A program made the position numbers and the translations under genes. A DNA stretch of 46,241 bases from Polyangium spumosum (lineage in GTDB: Bacteria; Myxococcota_A; Polyangia; Polyangiales; Polyangiaceae), in the NCBI RefSeq assembly GCF_009649845.1, contig NZ_WJIE01000030.1:1-46241 (forward strand), read 5' to 3'. Shown piece by piece: positions 25,107 through 34,148 of the stretch (within the stretch, counting starts at the first letter, position 1; each line of letters begins with the position of its first letter). The notes under the pieces were generated by a model. It searched no databases. It was given only the letters and a program-made list of their open reading frames with translations, and had not been told where the DNA came from.

Positions 25107-25643
25107 ATGCAACTTCGAAGGCGACAGCTTCCCCTCTTCCTCTCGGTCCTCGCAGCGCTTTTCATGCTCGGCACCGGCGCGTTCGCCGAGGAGTGGAAAC
25201 TCACCGGCAGCGGGACCCGCGTCAAGACCGTGGTCTTTGTCGACGTGAACGTCTACTCGATCTCCCACTTCGTCAAGGGCGCGGTGGAGAAGTCGAAGCG
25301 GGCCGTGATCGACGCCGACATCGACAAGAAGTTCGTGTGGACGATGAAGCGCGACGTGGACCACGAGAAGGTCGTGACCACGCTGCGTGACGCGTTCGCG
25401 ATGAACGGCTACACGGACAAGGGCAAGATCGACAAGTTCGTCCGCGCCTTCTCGGCCGAGCTCAAGGAGAACGCCAAGATCTCGATCGTGTACGACTCCA
25501 CGAAGAAGGCCACGACGGTCTCCGTGGGCGGCGGCGGCAGCGCGACGGTCGAAGGCGTCGACTTCATGAAGGGCGTCTGGAGCATCTGGTTCGGCAAGAT
25601 CGACCAGCCGAAGCTCGGCGACGCGCTCATCAGCAAGCTGTAA
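25107..25643 (+). CDS. Chalcone-isomerase-like secreted protein
   Basis: 178 residues from ATG 25107, with GGAGG 8 nt upstream. Signal peptide at about 1-27 (cleavage after GAFA). The mature protein is a single domain matching the chalcone isomerase-like (Chalcone_3) pattern: KLTGSGTRVKTVVFVDVNVYSI, 'KKFVWTMKRDVDHEKVVTTL', then FVRAFSAELKENAKISIVYD and 'EGVDFMKGVWSIWFGKIDQP'. Bacterial members are not chalcone isomerases; related folds bind fatty acids, so a lipid-related periplasmic role is possible. It stands alone, followed by a strong terminator. Confidence 0.85.
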   Translation: MQLRRRQLPLFLSVLAALFMLGTGAFAEEWKLTGSGTRVKTVVFVDVNVYSISHFVKGAVEKSKRAVIDADIDKKFVWTMKRDVDHEKVVTTLRDAFAMNGYTDKGKIDKFVRAFSAELKENAKISIVYDSTKKATTVSVGGGGSATVEGVDFMKGVWSIWFGKIDQPKLGDALISKL

Positions 25644-25661
25644 ACGCAGCGTTTTTCGCAC

Positions 25662-25710
25662 AAGGCCGGCTGCTCGTCTCCCGGGAGACGAGGCCGGCCT
25701 TCGTGTTTTC
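25662..25710 (+). terminator. Intrinsic terminator after the chalcone-isomerase-like gene
   Basis: A long hairpin, AAGGCCGGC (25662-25670) with GCCGGCCTT (25693-25701), encloses the palindrome CTCGTCTC / GAGACGAG around CCGG, with a TG bulge on one side. It is followed by CGTGTTTTC. It is 18 bp past the stop and 55 bp before the aminotransferase start, so it separates the two units. Confidence 0.85.
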
Positions 25711-25755
25711 GTCTCCTTGCCCCGAGCTCCCCCGGGCGACAAGCTGCGCGCCCGC

Positions 25756-26958
25756 ATGGCCCGTGTCCCCTTCACCCGGCGAACCGACTGGGATCGCACC
25801 GAAAACCCGCTGACGACCCTGCTCGCCGACGCCGCGCGTTCGGGCCGCGCCCTCGTCGACCTGACGGAGTCGAACCCCACCCGCGCCGGGCTCGTCGACG
25901 CCGCGCCCCTCGTCGCCCTGCTCGGCGATGCCCGCGGCACGACGTACGCGCCGCTGCCCCTCGGCCACCCCAGGGCCCGCGCCGCCGTCGCCGCCTCCTT
26001 CCACGAGCGCGGCTTGCCCGCCCGCGAGGACCGCGTCGTGCTCAGCGCGAGCACCAGCGAGGCGTATGCCTGGCTCTTCAAGCTGCTCTGCGAGCGAGGC
26101 GACCGGGTCCTCGTCCCGGCGCCTTCGTATCCGCTCTTCGAGTTCCTCGCGCGGCTCGAAGACGTGGAGCTCCAGACGTACCCGCTCGTGCGCGAGGAGG
26201 GGTTCCGTATCGATCTCGGCGCGCTCGAGCGCGCCGCGGAGGAGGCGAAGGGCCACGCGCGTGCGATCGTGCTCGTGCACCCGAACAACCCCACGGGCAC
26301 CTACGTGCGGCGCGACGAGGCCGCCCTGGTCGATGCGATCGCCGCGCGCCACGGCATGGCCCTCATCGTGGACGAGGTCTTCGCCGAGTATCCACACGGG
26401 GTCTTGCCGGCCGATCGGCTCCCGAGCTTCGCGGGGGAGCACGAGGCCCTCACGTTCGTGCTCGGCGGCCTCTCGAAGAGCCTGCTCTTGCCGCAATGCA
26501 AGCTCGGCTGGACGCTCGTCTACGGCCCGGATGTGTTTTGCCACGAGGCCCTCGCGCGGCTCGAGCTCGTGGCGGACACCTACCTCTCGGCATCCACGCC
26601 CGTGCAGCTCGCGCTGCCGGAGCTGCTCGCCGCGCGCGCCTCGGTGCAGGGACCCGTCCGGGCGCGGGCGGCGGAGAACCTCGCGGCGCTCGATCGTGCG
26701 ATCGCGGCCGCGGGCGAGGACGCGGCGGTCCGGCGCCTGCCCACGGATGGCGGCTGGTACGCGATCCTGGAGGTGCCGCGGACGCGGGACGAGGACGCCT
26801 GGGTCGAGTCGCTCGTGCGGGAGCACGGGATCGTCGTGCATCCGGGGTATTTCTTCGACATGGAGCGCGAAGGGTTTCTCGTGATCAGCCTGCTGCCGCG
26901 CCCGGAGGTCTTCTCGCGCGCGATCACGAGCGTCGTCGCTTCGGTCGCAAAGGGTTGA
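25756..26958 (+). CDS. PLP-dependent aminotransferase, class I/II
   Basis: 400 residues from ATG 25756. Fold-type I aminotransferase: 'SASTSEAYAWLFKLLCERGD', 'VPAPSYPLFEFLARLEDVEL', 'VHPNNPTGTYVRRDEAALVD' (NPTG), 'ALIVDEVFAEYPHGVLPA' (Asp/Tyr cofactor contacts), and the PLP lysine in GGLSKSLLLPQCKLGW. The C-terminal Arg in 'VISLLPRPEV' would bind the substrate carboxylate. Amino acid specificity cannot be fixed from the sequence. A monooxygenase gene starts 34 bp later on the same strand and may share the transcript. Confidence 0.93.
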   Translation: MARVPFTRRTDWDRTENPLTTLLADAARSGRALVDLTESNPTRAGLVDAAPLVALLGDARGTTYAPLPLGHPRARAAVAASFHERGLPAREDRVVLSASTSEAYAWLFKLLCERGDRVLVPAPSYPLFEFLARLEDVELQTYPLVREEGFRIDLGALERAAEEAKGHARAIVLVHPNNPTGTYVRRDEAALVDAIAARHGMALIVDEVFAEYPHGVLPADRLPSFAGEHEALTFVLGGLSKSLLLPQCKLGWTLVYGPDVFCHEALARLELVADTYLSASTPVQLALPELLAARASVQGPVRARAAENLAALDRAIAAAGEDAAVRRLPTDGGWYAILEVPRTRDEDAWVESLVREHGIVVHPGYFFDMEREGFLVISLLPRPEVFSRAITSVVASVAKG

Positions 26959-26992
26959 GCGCGAGCGCGCCGGATCGCCTAGGATGCGCCGC

Positions 26993-28126
26993 ATGCACGA
27001 AGAGGCCGAGGTCATCGTCGTCGGCGCCGGTCCGTCGGGGCTCTCCGTCGGGGCGTGCTTGCGGTCCCGCGGTGTCTCTTTCGAGATCCTCGAACGGTCG
27101 AGCGACGTGGGAGCGTCGTGGCGGAACCATTACGAGCGGCTGCACCTGCACACGGTGCAGCGGTTCTCTGCATTGCCGGGCATGCCCTGGCCCGCCGGCA
27201 CGCCGACCTACCCGTCCCGCGCGCAGATGGTCGCTTATCTCGAAGCCTACGCGCGTGGCTTCGACCTGAACCCCCGCTTCGGCGAGGACGTCCGCGCGGC
27301 GCGGCGCGTGGATTCGGGGTTCGTCCTGCGCACCGAGGCGAACGAGTATCGGTCGCGCGCGCTCGTGGTGGCCACGGGATACAACCGCGTGCCCAACATC
27401 CCGGCCTGGCCGGGCGAGGAGTCGTTCGGCGGCCCGATCCTGCACAGCTCCCGCTACAAGAATGGCGAGCCCTACCGGGGCAAGCGTGTCCTCGTCGTGG
27501 GCGCGGGCAACTCGGGCGCGGAGATCGCGCTCGATCTCTGGGAGCACGGCGCGAGGCCCGCTCTCTCGGTGCGGGGCCCGGTGCACGTCATCCCGCGCGA
27601 TTTGACGGGCGTCCCGTCGCAGATGAGCTCGCTCTTCCTCTTCTCGCGCCTGCCGTCGAAGGTCGCCGACGCGGTGTCGCTCTTCGTCCTCGATCGGGCG
27701 CTCGGCGACCTCCGCCCCTATGGATTCACGCGGCCCGAGATCGGCCCGATTTCGCAGGTTGTCCTGAAAAAACGTGTCCCCCTCATCGACGTGGGGACGC
27801 TCGAGCTCGTCAAGCAAGGGCAGATCGACGTGATGAAGGACGTGCGCTCGTTCAGCCCCGGCGAAGTGCATTTCGCGGACGGGGCGACGCGGCCGTTCGA
27901 CGCGGTGGTGCTGGCGACGGGGTATCGGACGGGGATCGCGGAGTATTTCGAGGACGCGGAGGGTTGGCTCGACGAACGGGGGTATCCGCGTTATTTCGGC
28001 GAGCCGGTGCCGGGGGCGCCGGGGCTCTTTTTCGTCGGCTACCGGAACCCGCTCACGGGGGCGCTGCACGACATCGCCATCGAGGCCCAGCGGATCGCCG
28101 AGCACCTCGCCGGAGAGAAGCGCTGA
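26993..28126 (+). CDS. Flavin-containing monooxygenase (FMO/YUCCA-like)
   Basis: 377 residues from ATG 26993, with AGGA 8-9 nt upstream; ATG 26984 is also possible. FAD-binding VVGAGPSG at the N-terminus, second Rossmann motif VLVVGAGNSGAE for NADPH, and the FMO fingerprint FxGxxxHxxxY as FGGPILHSSRY. 'ALVVATGYNRVPNIPAWPG' and 'VVLATGYRTGI' are typical family stretches. Predicted to add oxygen to a soft nucleophile or oxidatively decarboxylate a small acid; substrate unknown. It follows the aminotransferase on the same strand. In plants the aminotransferase/YUCCA pair makes auxin, but here no evidence supports that. Confidence 0.92.
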   Translation: MHEEAEVIVVGAGPSGLSVGACLRSRGVSFEILERSSDVGASWRNHYERLHLHTVQRFSALPGMPWPAGTPTYPSRAQMVAYLEAYARGFDLNPRFGEDVRAARRVDSGFVLRTEANEYRSRALVVATGYNRVPNIPAWPGEESFGGPILHSSRYKNGEPYRGKRVLVVGAGNSGAEIALDLWEHGARPALSVRGPVHVIPRDLTGVPSQMSSLFLFSRLPSKVADAVSLFVLDRALGDLRPYGFTRPEIGPISQVVLKKRVPLIDVGTLELVKQGQIDVMKDVRSFSPGEVHFADGATRPFDAVVLATGYRTGIAEYFEDAEGWLDERGYPRYFGEPVPGAPGLFFVGYRNPLTGALHDIAIEAQRIAEHLAGEKR

Positions 28127-28145
28127 GGTGGTACCGCGCCCGAAG

Positions 28146-28994
28146 TCAGCTCGCCCGGTGCGCGCGCCGCACCTCGTCGGCTGCTTCGAGCGCAGCCTCC
28201 ATCTCCTGCACGAGCTCGTCGGCGGCCTCCTGCTCCTTCGCCGCCTGCGCCTCGCGCATCGAGGCATCGAGCCGCGTCTCCGCGCGCCGCAGCGCCTCAG
28301 CGACCCGCTTCCCCTCCACCGAGGCCGGGTCCACGCGCCGCGCGCGTAACGACCGGATCGCCGCGTCCACGGCGGGCGCGAGCGGGGCCGCGAGCACCGG
28401 ATCGGCGCGCCGGAGCCGCTCCTTCACGCCCCGCGCGAGCGCGAGCATCTGCCCCGCGGGCGAGGCGTCCCGCTTCTTTTTCCACGTCCACGCGGCGAAC
28501 CCGATCACCGCGGCGATGGCGACCCCTGCGCCCGCCTGCAAATAGGGCATGGCCCCGGGCGCGACCTCCACGACGGGCGGCGGCGGGACGACCGCCTCGA
28601 TCCCCTCGCCGGCGAGCGAGCTCTTGAATTCCTCCCAGCCCATGAGCCGCTTTTTCAAAGCGACCCCCTTGTTCACCACGAGGCACGGCGCCTCGACGCC
28701 CGCCGCCGCGCACGCCTCCGCGCCCGAGCCCGTCGCCACGAGCTCGACCTCGTGTTTGTCCACGTCCCGCTTCGACAGGTGAAACCCGCCCGACTCGACC
28801 GCGATGAGCCCCACGGGGTCCACCGACGCGCCGCCCGGCGCCTCCTTCGGCCAGGTCGTCGTGGCCGCGTCGAGGATCGAGCCGTCGTGCTTCGACGTGT
28901 AGAACCCGCGCAAGGTGATGGTCTTGCCCGCCGCGACGTCCACGTGCACGGCGGGTTTGTCCAGGGGGACCTCGATGACGATCGGAGCGGACAT
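28146..28994 (-). CDS. Membrane protein with coiled-coil tail, unknown function
   Basis: 282 residues. An N-terminal beta-rich region (about 1-135), a Pro-rich spacer, one transmembrane helix at about 152-172 (AGAGVAIAAVIGFAAWTWKKK), and a basic, helical C-terminal half rich in Ala/Arg/Glu ending with a likely coiled coil ('AQAAKEQEAADELVQEMEAA'). No signal peptide is visible, so the N-domain may be exposed by an internal anchor. It is 11 bp downstream of the VWA lipoprotein gene on the same strand, probably one operon. I recognise no family. Confidence 0.75.
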   Translation of the reverse strand: MSAPIVIEVPLDKPAVHVDVAAGKTITLRGFYTSKHDGSILDAATTTWPKEAPGGASVDPVGLIAVESGGFHLSKRDVDKHEVELVATGSGAEACAAAGVEAPCLVVNKGVALKKRLMGWEEFKSSLAGEGIEAVVPPPPVVEVAPGAMPYLQAGAGVAIAAVIGFAAWTWKKKRDASPAGQMLALARGVKERLRRADPVLAAPLAPAVDAAIRSLRARRVDPASVEGKRVAEALRRAETRLDASMREAQAAKEQEAADELVQEMEAALEAADEVRRAHRAS

Positions 28995-29005
28995 GGGCGT
29001 TCAGC

Positions 29006-30847
29006 CTAGCGCAGGTGCGAGCGGCTCGCGGTCTCGAGCAGCATGGCGAAGAGCAGCGGATCGCCCATGCCCGTGCTCTGCCCCGCGTGCTCGCGCATGC
29101 GGGCGAGGCGATCGGCGTCCTTCAGGAAGAGCGGCTCGTCGAGGGTCTTCGCCGCCTCGCGCAGGATCGTCTCGCGCTCGGTGAGGAGCTGGATCGCGCT
29201 CGGCCGATCGTTCTCCGCGACCTTGCGGGCCGCGAGCGCGAGCGCCTCGCCCGCCGCGAAACCTTGCATCGTGCGGGCCACGGAGGGATCGATCGTCGCC
29301 CCGCTCGCCGCGTCGGAGTCGGCCCACGCGACCTCGATCGGGAACTCCTCGGTCACGTTTTTCTTGGAAATGCGGTCCTTGTACTTGAGCTCGACCAGCG
29401 CGAGCTGCGCCTTGCCCACGCCGGCGCCCGCGCGGAGCTGAAAGAGCAGCGCGTGGCTGTCGCCCGCGGCGAAGGCCGGGATGAAGAAGCGCATGCCGCC
29501 CTCCTCGTCGTCCTTGCGATCCTGCTTGATGCCGTCGCGCTTCTCCGCCTGCTGATCCGCCGCGACCTCCTGCGCGCGCACGCGCTGGGCCTCGGCCTCC
29601 GAGAGCCTGCGCGAGCCATAAACCTTGAGCAGATCGAAGCCCTTCTTCAGGCGCACGCGGACCTCGACCGCCGTCGCCGCCGGGTCGAGGCGTTTGTCGA
29701 GCTCGGTGCCGAGCGCCGGCGCGATCTGCGCCGCGTCGCGCAGGTAGTAATAACCGCCCGCGCCGTCCTCGGCGATCGCGCTCATGAGCGCGCCGTCGTA
29801 GTCGGCGCCGAGGCCGAAGGTGCTCGTCTGAATGCCCTTCTGGAAGGCGTCGAGCGCGAGCTTGGAGACGCCGCCCACCGATTTGATGCCGGCGTTCGCG
29901 CGGCCGTCGGAGAGCAGGAGGACGACCTTCACCGCGTCGTTGGGGATGCTCTTCGTCTCGGCCTGCGCGTAACCGAGCTCGAGGCCGCTCGAGATGTTGG
30001 TGCCGCCGCCCTCTTTGATCTCGGCGATGACCCTCTTGATGGCCTCGCGGCGCGCGCCCACGGGGCCGTCGGGGATCTTCACCTCGGCGTCGCTCGAAAA
30101 GGTCACGAGGGAGAAGTCGTCGCTCGGCGCGAGCTTGTCGACGAGGGCGCTCGCGGCCTCGCGGGCCTGCTTGATCGACTCGCCCTGCATCGAGCCGCTC
30201 ACGTCGAGGACGAGGTGCACCGAGAGGTGCGGGCGCTCGGCGGGTTTGTCGGGGCTCGATTTCAAGGTGAGCCGGAGGTGGAAGGGGCTGCCCGAGGGCG
30301 GGAGCGTTCCGCGCTCGAGGCCGGCCTGGATGCCGAGGGCCTTGCCCTTGGGGACCTCGAAACCCGTGACGTACCGCGCGCCGATGTCCGAGACGAGCTC
30401 GCGCTCGGCCGTGGGGATGATGCCGCGCGCGACCGCGGACTCGAACGCGGCGAGGTGACCGCCGCCGGGACGGTACGTCGTGGCAAACCGGCCGTTCGGG
30501 TCGATCCTGGGCGCGTCCTTCGCGGAGGGCGGAGGTGCGAGCGCCGCTTCGTTCGCCGCCGCCGCGCCGCCCCCGGCCTTCTTGTCCTTCTCGCCCGGCC
30601 CGCGGGTCGCGCCGGTGTCGCCGCGGACGCTCAATCGGGGGGCCTCGGGCGCCGCCGCCTTGGGATCGTCGGCCAGGAAGCCTTGCTCGCCCTTGGCCCG
30701 GGTGTTCGTCCCGGGGGGAGGTGCCATCGCGGTCGCTTCCTCGTTCGGCGCCGACTTGCTGCAACCGCCACCGGCGAGGGCGCTCGCGAGGCAGAGGCTT
30801 CCGAGGATCATCGAGGTACCGCTCTTCGACATGCGCGACATGGTCAT
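29006..30847 (-). CDS. VWA-domain lipoprotein
   Basis: 613 residues. Signal sequence to Cys29 (AGGGC, a poor lipobox at -3), then a low-complexity spacer (about 30-115). A region 'DPNGRFATTYRPGGGHLAAF' precedes a VWA domain starting 'RPHLSVHLVLDVSGSMQGES' (MIDAS DxSxS), 'GGTNISSGLELGY' (the MIDAS Thr) and 'VVLLLSDGRAN' (the MIDAS Asp). The layout is that of the YfbK/Ca-activated chloride-channel-like VWA family. A further 200 residues form a C-terminal domain. Expected on the cell envelope, binding protein ligands through a metal ion. The ATG at 30841, with GAGGG at good spacing, is an alternative start. The upstream 155 bp hold the promoter. Confidence 0.9.
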   Translation of the reverse strand: MTMSRMSKSGTSMILGSLCLASALAGGGCSKSAPNEEATAMAPPPGTNTRAKGEQGFLADDPKAAAPEAPRLSVRGDTGATRGPGEKDKKAGGGAAAANEAALAPPPSAKDAPRIDPNGRFATTYRPGGGHLAAFESAVARGIIPTAERELVSDIGARYVTGFEVPKGKALGIQAGLERGTLPPSGSPFHLRLTLKSSPDKPAERPHLSVHLVLDVSGSMQGESIKQAREAASALVDKLAPSDDFSLVTFSSDAEVKIPDGPVGARREAIKRVIAEIKEGGGTNISSGLELGYAQAETKSIPNDAVKVVLLLSDGRANAGIKSVGGVSKLALDAFQKGIQTSTFGLGADYDGALMSAIAEDGAGGYYYLRDAAQIAPALGTELDKRLDPAATAVEVRVRLKKGFDLLKVYGSRRLSEAEAQRVRAQEVAADQQAEKRDGIKQDRKDDEEGGMRFFIPAFAAGDSHALLFQLRAGAGVGKAQLALVELKYKDRISKKNVTEEFPIEVAWADSDAASGATIDPSVARTMQGFAAGEALALAARKVAENDRPSAIQLLTERETILREAAKTLDEPLFLKDADRLARMREHAGQSTGMGDPLLFAMLLETASRSHLR

Positions 30848-31002
30848 TTCCCTCAGGCTCGAGACGTCGTGTCCGGTGCGGTCTGACGAAGCAGGGCCGC
30901 GGTCGATCTACGGCGGCGCCGCAAATCATCGCCGATCTTCGAGGACATGGGGAGCGGGAACTCGCGGCGAAGCGTGTTGTCCGTGCGGTGTCGCGGGGCG
31001 TG

Positions 31003-31563
31003 TCAGCGGGCGCCGAGGCCCATGGCCGCGTCGAAGGCGAAGAGGAAGCTGCCCTGCAGGGCGACGCCCGCGCCGGCGCCGCGGACCCAGTCGTTCTTGC
31101 CAAACCCCACCATCAAGGCCCCGGCCGTCACGTAAAGGACGTCGAGGCCCGCATTGACGAGGAAGATCGTCTTCATCTTGCGATCCTCGGCTCGCCAGTA
31201 GGAAACGGGTTTGTCGAGATCGCGCATTTTGACGATGCCCCGGTACCCGAACCCGGCGATGACGCCGTCCACCGCGCCCCAGGCGACGTTCTGGATGCCG
31301 ATCGAGCGGGTGTAATCGTCGCCGCTCGTGGCCCAGAGGGCGGCGCCCGTCGCGATGCTGGCGAGGGCCCAGCTCGTGAGCACGGTCATCGCCCGCGTCT
31401 GCGTCTCGATGTGGGCCTCACGCGCGGCGATGGCCGCGGGATCGGGAGGCTTCGGCGCAGGCACGGCCGTGGGCGCGATCGCGGGCGCGGGCGGCTCGGC
31501 GCGCGCGAGGGCAGGGGCGAGGAGAAGGGCGAGGGCGTGGATCCCGAGGGCGCGCCGTGGCAT
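31003..31563 (-). CDS. Polytopic membrane protein, unknown
   Basis: 186 residues with a signal-like first hydrophobic segment (about 8-22, ending near ALARA) and three or four further hydrophobic segments ('VLTSWALASIATGAALWATS', 'VAWGAVDGVIAGFGYRGIV', 'FLVNAGLDVLYVTAGALMVG', 'GVALQGSFLFAFDAAMGLG'). The spacing resembles the small DUF-type membrane proteins of Bacteroidetes and myxobacteria. Start ATG at 31563 is 11 bp from the divergent hydrolase start, so any promoter lies inside one of the two genes. Function unknown. Confidence 0.78.
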   Translation of the reverse strand: MPRRALGIHALALLLAPALARAEPPAPAIAPTAVPAPKPPDPAAIAAREAHIETQTRAMTVLTSWALASIATGAALWATSGDDYTRSIGIQNVAWGAVDGVIAGFGYRGIVKMRDLDKPVSYWRAEDRKMKTIFLVNAGLDVLYVTAGALMVGFGKNDWVRGAGAGVALQGSFLFAFDAAMGLGAR

Positions 31564-31574
31564 CGTTCCTCGGA

Positions 31575-32867
31575 ATGTACCAGGACGAAGCGCTCCCCCG
31601 AAGACCCTTCCTCGGCCTCGAGCTCAGGGCCCGTCCCGTCGAAGGAGCCTCCGAGGGCCTCGAGGTCGTGCGGGTGGCCGAAGGTGGGGCGGCCGCGCTC
31701 GCGGGGGTGCGGCCGGGTGATCGGCTCGTTTCTCTCGGGGACGCGACCGTGTCCGAGCCACGCGCGCTCGTCGCGCTGGTGCGGGGCCTCGTGCCCGGCG
31801 CGCCGCTGCACTTCGAGGTCCTGCGCGGCGGCGCGCGCGTGACGCTCCCCGGCAAGGCCACGCCGCTGCCGGTCGAGCGAATCGCGGGCGCGGAGGTTCG
31901 TCTGGGACACGTGACCGTGGATGAATCGTGGAGGCAACGGACCTTGCTGGCGATCCCGACGTCCGGAGAGCCGCCCTTCCCGGTGCTGCTTTTTCTTTCG
32001 GGCCTGGGGACGGGGTCCTGTGAGCTCTCTCGAGATCCGGAAGATCCGATGCGACGGCTGCTGGAGGGCCTCGCCGCCGCGGGGATCGCCACGATGCGCG
32101 TCGAGCGGAGCGGCGTGGGGGACAGCGAGGGGCCGCCCTGCCAAACCACGAGCTTTTTTGATGAGGTGGCAGGGTATCGGGCGGCGCTCCTCGCCCTCTC
32201 GAGCGACCCGCTCGTGGGCCGGATCGTGCTCTTCGGCCATAGCCTCGGGGGGATGATCGCGCCCCTCCTCGCGGGCGAGGGCACGCAGGCGCGCGGCGTC
32301 GCCGTCTTCGGCACGTCCTCGCTGAAGTGGGTCGATTGCCTGGTCCGGGCGACGCGGCGGCAGCGTATCCTCGCCGGGATGGAAGGCGAGGCGCTGGAAG
32401 AATACGTCGCCGCGTGGAGCGAGATGCACACGAGCGTTTGTCGGGAAGGCATGTTCCCGCGAGACGTCTTCGCGGCGCGCCCCCACCTCGCGTGGCTCGA
32501 AGGGACCTCGTGCCACGGCGAGACGATGTTCGGCCGGCATGCCTCGTTGTTCCAGGAGATCGAGCGCCTCGATCTGCCCGCGCTCTGGAGGACGACGACC
32601 GTGCCCGTGCTCGTGCTGCACGGGGGTTACGATCATGCCGCGGCGCCCGAGGAGGGGCGGATGATCGCGGACGAGATAGCGGCGGCGTCGCCGGGGCGGG
32701 CGCGCTTCGTGCTGCTCGAAGGGATCGGGCACGACATGCGCCGGCACGAGAGTCTCGCGCAGAGCTACGAGAATCCACGCGCCGGCGCGTGGGATGAAGG
32801 GCTGCTCCGGGCGACCCTCGAATGGCTCGCGCACGAGGGGCTGATCAGCGAAGATCCTCGTCGATGA
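31575..32867 (+). CDS. PDZ domain fused to alpha/beta hydrolase
   Basis: 430 residues from ATG 31575 (GTG 31557 is a longer option). Residues about 10-90 form a PDZ domain (FLGLELRARP, 'VAEGGAAALAGVRPGDRLVS', GDATVSEP). The rest is an alpha/beta hydrolase: 'PFPVLLFLSGLGTGSCELS', nucleophile elbow GHSLGG, acidic residue in 'VLHGGYDHAAAPEEG', and catalytic His in EGIGHDMRRHE. No signal peptide in this start, so a cytoplasmic location is likely. PDZ usually sits on proteases, so this fusion is uncommon; the PDZ may bind a C-terminal tail of a partner. Its stop overlaps the convergent radical SAM gene by 23 bp. Confidence 0.85.
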   Translation: MYQDEALPRRPFLGLELRARPVEGASEGLEVVRVAEGGAAALAGVRPGDRLVSLGDATVSEPRALVALVRGLVPGAPLHFEVLRGGARVTLPGKATPLPVERIAGAEVRLGHVTVDESWRQRTLLAIPTSGEPPFPVLLFLSGLGTGSCELSRDPEDPMRRLLEGLAAAGIATMRVERSGVGDSEGPPCQTTSFFDEVAGYRAALLALSSDPLVGRIVLFGHSLGGMIAPLLAGEGTQARGVAVFGTSSLKWVDCLVRATRRQRILAGMEGEALEEYVAAWSEMHTSVCREGMFPRDVFAARPHLAWLEGTSCHGETMFGRHASLFQEIERLDLPALWRTTTVPVLVLHGGYDHAAAPEEGRMIADEIAAASPGRARFVLLEGIGHDMRRHESLAQSYENPRAGAWDEGLLRATLEWLAHEGLISEDPRR

Positions 32868-34146
32868 GGGCCCACGAGGCGCGGTCGAAGGGCAGCCCCT
32901 CGGCCGGCGCGACCCGGACGACACGCTCGCGTTTGCCCTGGCGTTGCATTTCGAGGGCGCGGTGGTGGCAATAAGGGTTGTTCCCCGGCTTGCCGAAGAG
33001 GGCCGTGGCCATCCAGGTGCAGCCGCCGCGGCACACGTCGCCGTAATAACACGCGCGGCAATACCCCCAGCGCTCCTCGTCCGTGCGATCGCGCATGTGG
33101 CGGAGCGCGGACGACCGCTCCCAGATGTCACGTAAAGGAGCGGCGCGCACGTTGCCGCCGACCCAGGACTCCGTGGGGAGCGAGGGGCAGCCCTTGATGT
33201 CGCCGTTCGACTCGATGCCCAGCGTGGATCGGCCGGCGCTGCACGAGTCGGCGTGTTTCTCCGTGGTGTAGCTCCGCAAGACGTGCTCGAAGGGCCCGTA
33301 ATAGCCGATGTTGTTGCCCGCGAGCATCTTGACGCGCGCGGCGCCGGCGCGCTCCGCGAGCGAGGCGAGGAGCGGGAAGAGCTCCAGCAGATCGTACGGC
33401 TGCAAGAGGACGTCCGGCTCGTCGGCGGCGCGGCCGACCGGGACCGTGAGCTGCACCTGCCAGCCGTGGGCCCCGACGTCGAGGATCAAATCGAAGATCG
33501 CAGGGAGCTCGCCGAGGTTCAATCGATTGATCTGGGTGTTGATCGCGATCGGGATCCCCGCGGCGCGGCAATTGCGGAGCGCCTGCACGGCGGCGGCGTG
33601 GGAGCCCGAGAGGCCGCGCAGCCGGTCGTGCGTGGGCTCGGTCCCGTCGATCGAGACCGCGATGCTCTGCACGCCGGCCTCCTTGGCCGCCTGCGCGCGC
33701 TCGGCGGTCATGCCGCGTCCCCCCGTGACGAGCGTGCTCTGCATGCCCGCGCGGCGTATTTCCCGGACAACCTCGGTCCAGCCGTCGTGCAGGTAGACCT
33801 CGCCGCCGATGAGGGCGACCTCGCGCACGCCGAGCGCGGCCATCTGCCGGACGAGATTCCTGGCCTCCCCGGTGGTGAGCTCGTCCGGGCGCGGCGCGCC
33901 GGCGCGCGAGCCGCAATGGCGGCAAGCGAGGTCACAGGCGAGCGTCAGCTCCCAGACCGCGTAAATGGGCCGGCATTCGCGATCGACCTCGCGGACCTCG
34001 CTCGCGAGCGGGAGGTGCTTGCCGCGCGCCTCGCTCGCCATCTGGCCGGCGCGCGGCAAGAGGGGCAGGCTGCGGGGCCGCGACGCCTGCATGACGGCGC
34101 GGCGCGCCTCGGGATCGAGGGGACCGGTCGGCGTTTTGTCGTCCAC
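32845..34146 (-). CDS. Radical SAM/SPASM-domain protein
   Basis: 433 residues from GTG 34146 (TTG 34152 overlapping the upstream stop as TTGA is possible). The SAM cluster motif is CDLACRHC (C71, C75, C78). 'ALIGGEVYLHDGWTEVV', 'VSIDGTEPTHDRLRGLSGSH' and 'INTQINRLNLGELPAIFDL' follow the family barrel. The C-terminal SPASM domain holds seven or more cysteines: DSCSAGRS, IKGCPS, YCRACYYGDVCRGGC and YCHH, for two more [4Fe-4S] clusters. SPASM proteins modify ribosomal peptides or enzymes. It starts at the end of the small Cys-rich gene at 34149, so they are translationally coupled. Confidence 0.92.
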   Translation of the reverse strand: MDDKTPTGPLDPEARRAVMQASRPRSLPLLPRAGQMASEARGKHLPLASEVREVDRECRPIYAVWELTLACDLACRHCGSRAGAPRPDELTTGEARNLVRQMAALGVREVALIGGEVYLHDGWTEVVREIRRAGMQSTLVTGGRGMTAERAQAAKEAGVQSIAVSIDGTEPTHDRLRGLSGSHAAAVQALRNCRAAGIPIAINTQINRLNLGELPAIFDLILDVGAHGWQVQLTVPVGRAADEPDVLLQPYDLLELFPLLASLAERAGAARVKMLAGNNIGYYGPFEHVLRSYTTEKHADSCSAGRSTLGIESNGDIKGCPSLPTESWVGGNVRAAPLRDIWERSSALRHMRDRTDEERWGYCRACYYGDVCRGGCTWMATALFGKPGNNPYCHHRALEMQRQGKRERVVRVAPAEGLPFDRASWALIDEDLR

Positions 34147-34148
34147 GG

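Noticed and set aside
26993-28126. Aminotransferase and FMO genes as an auxin pathway
   Set aside because: The pairing alone is too weak; both families are broad and the substrates are unknown.
26924-28267. Long minus-strand open frame opposite the monooxygenase
   Set aside because: Arg/His-rich shadow with no family motif.
30535-31842. Long plus-strand open frame antisense to the VWA and membrane-protein genes
   Set aside because: Arg/Pro-rich shadow of real genes with good domain content on the other strand.
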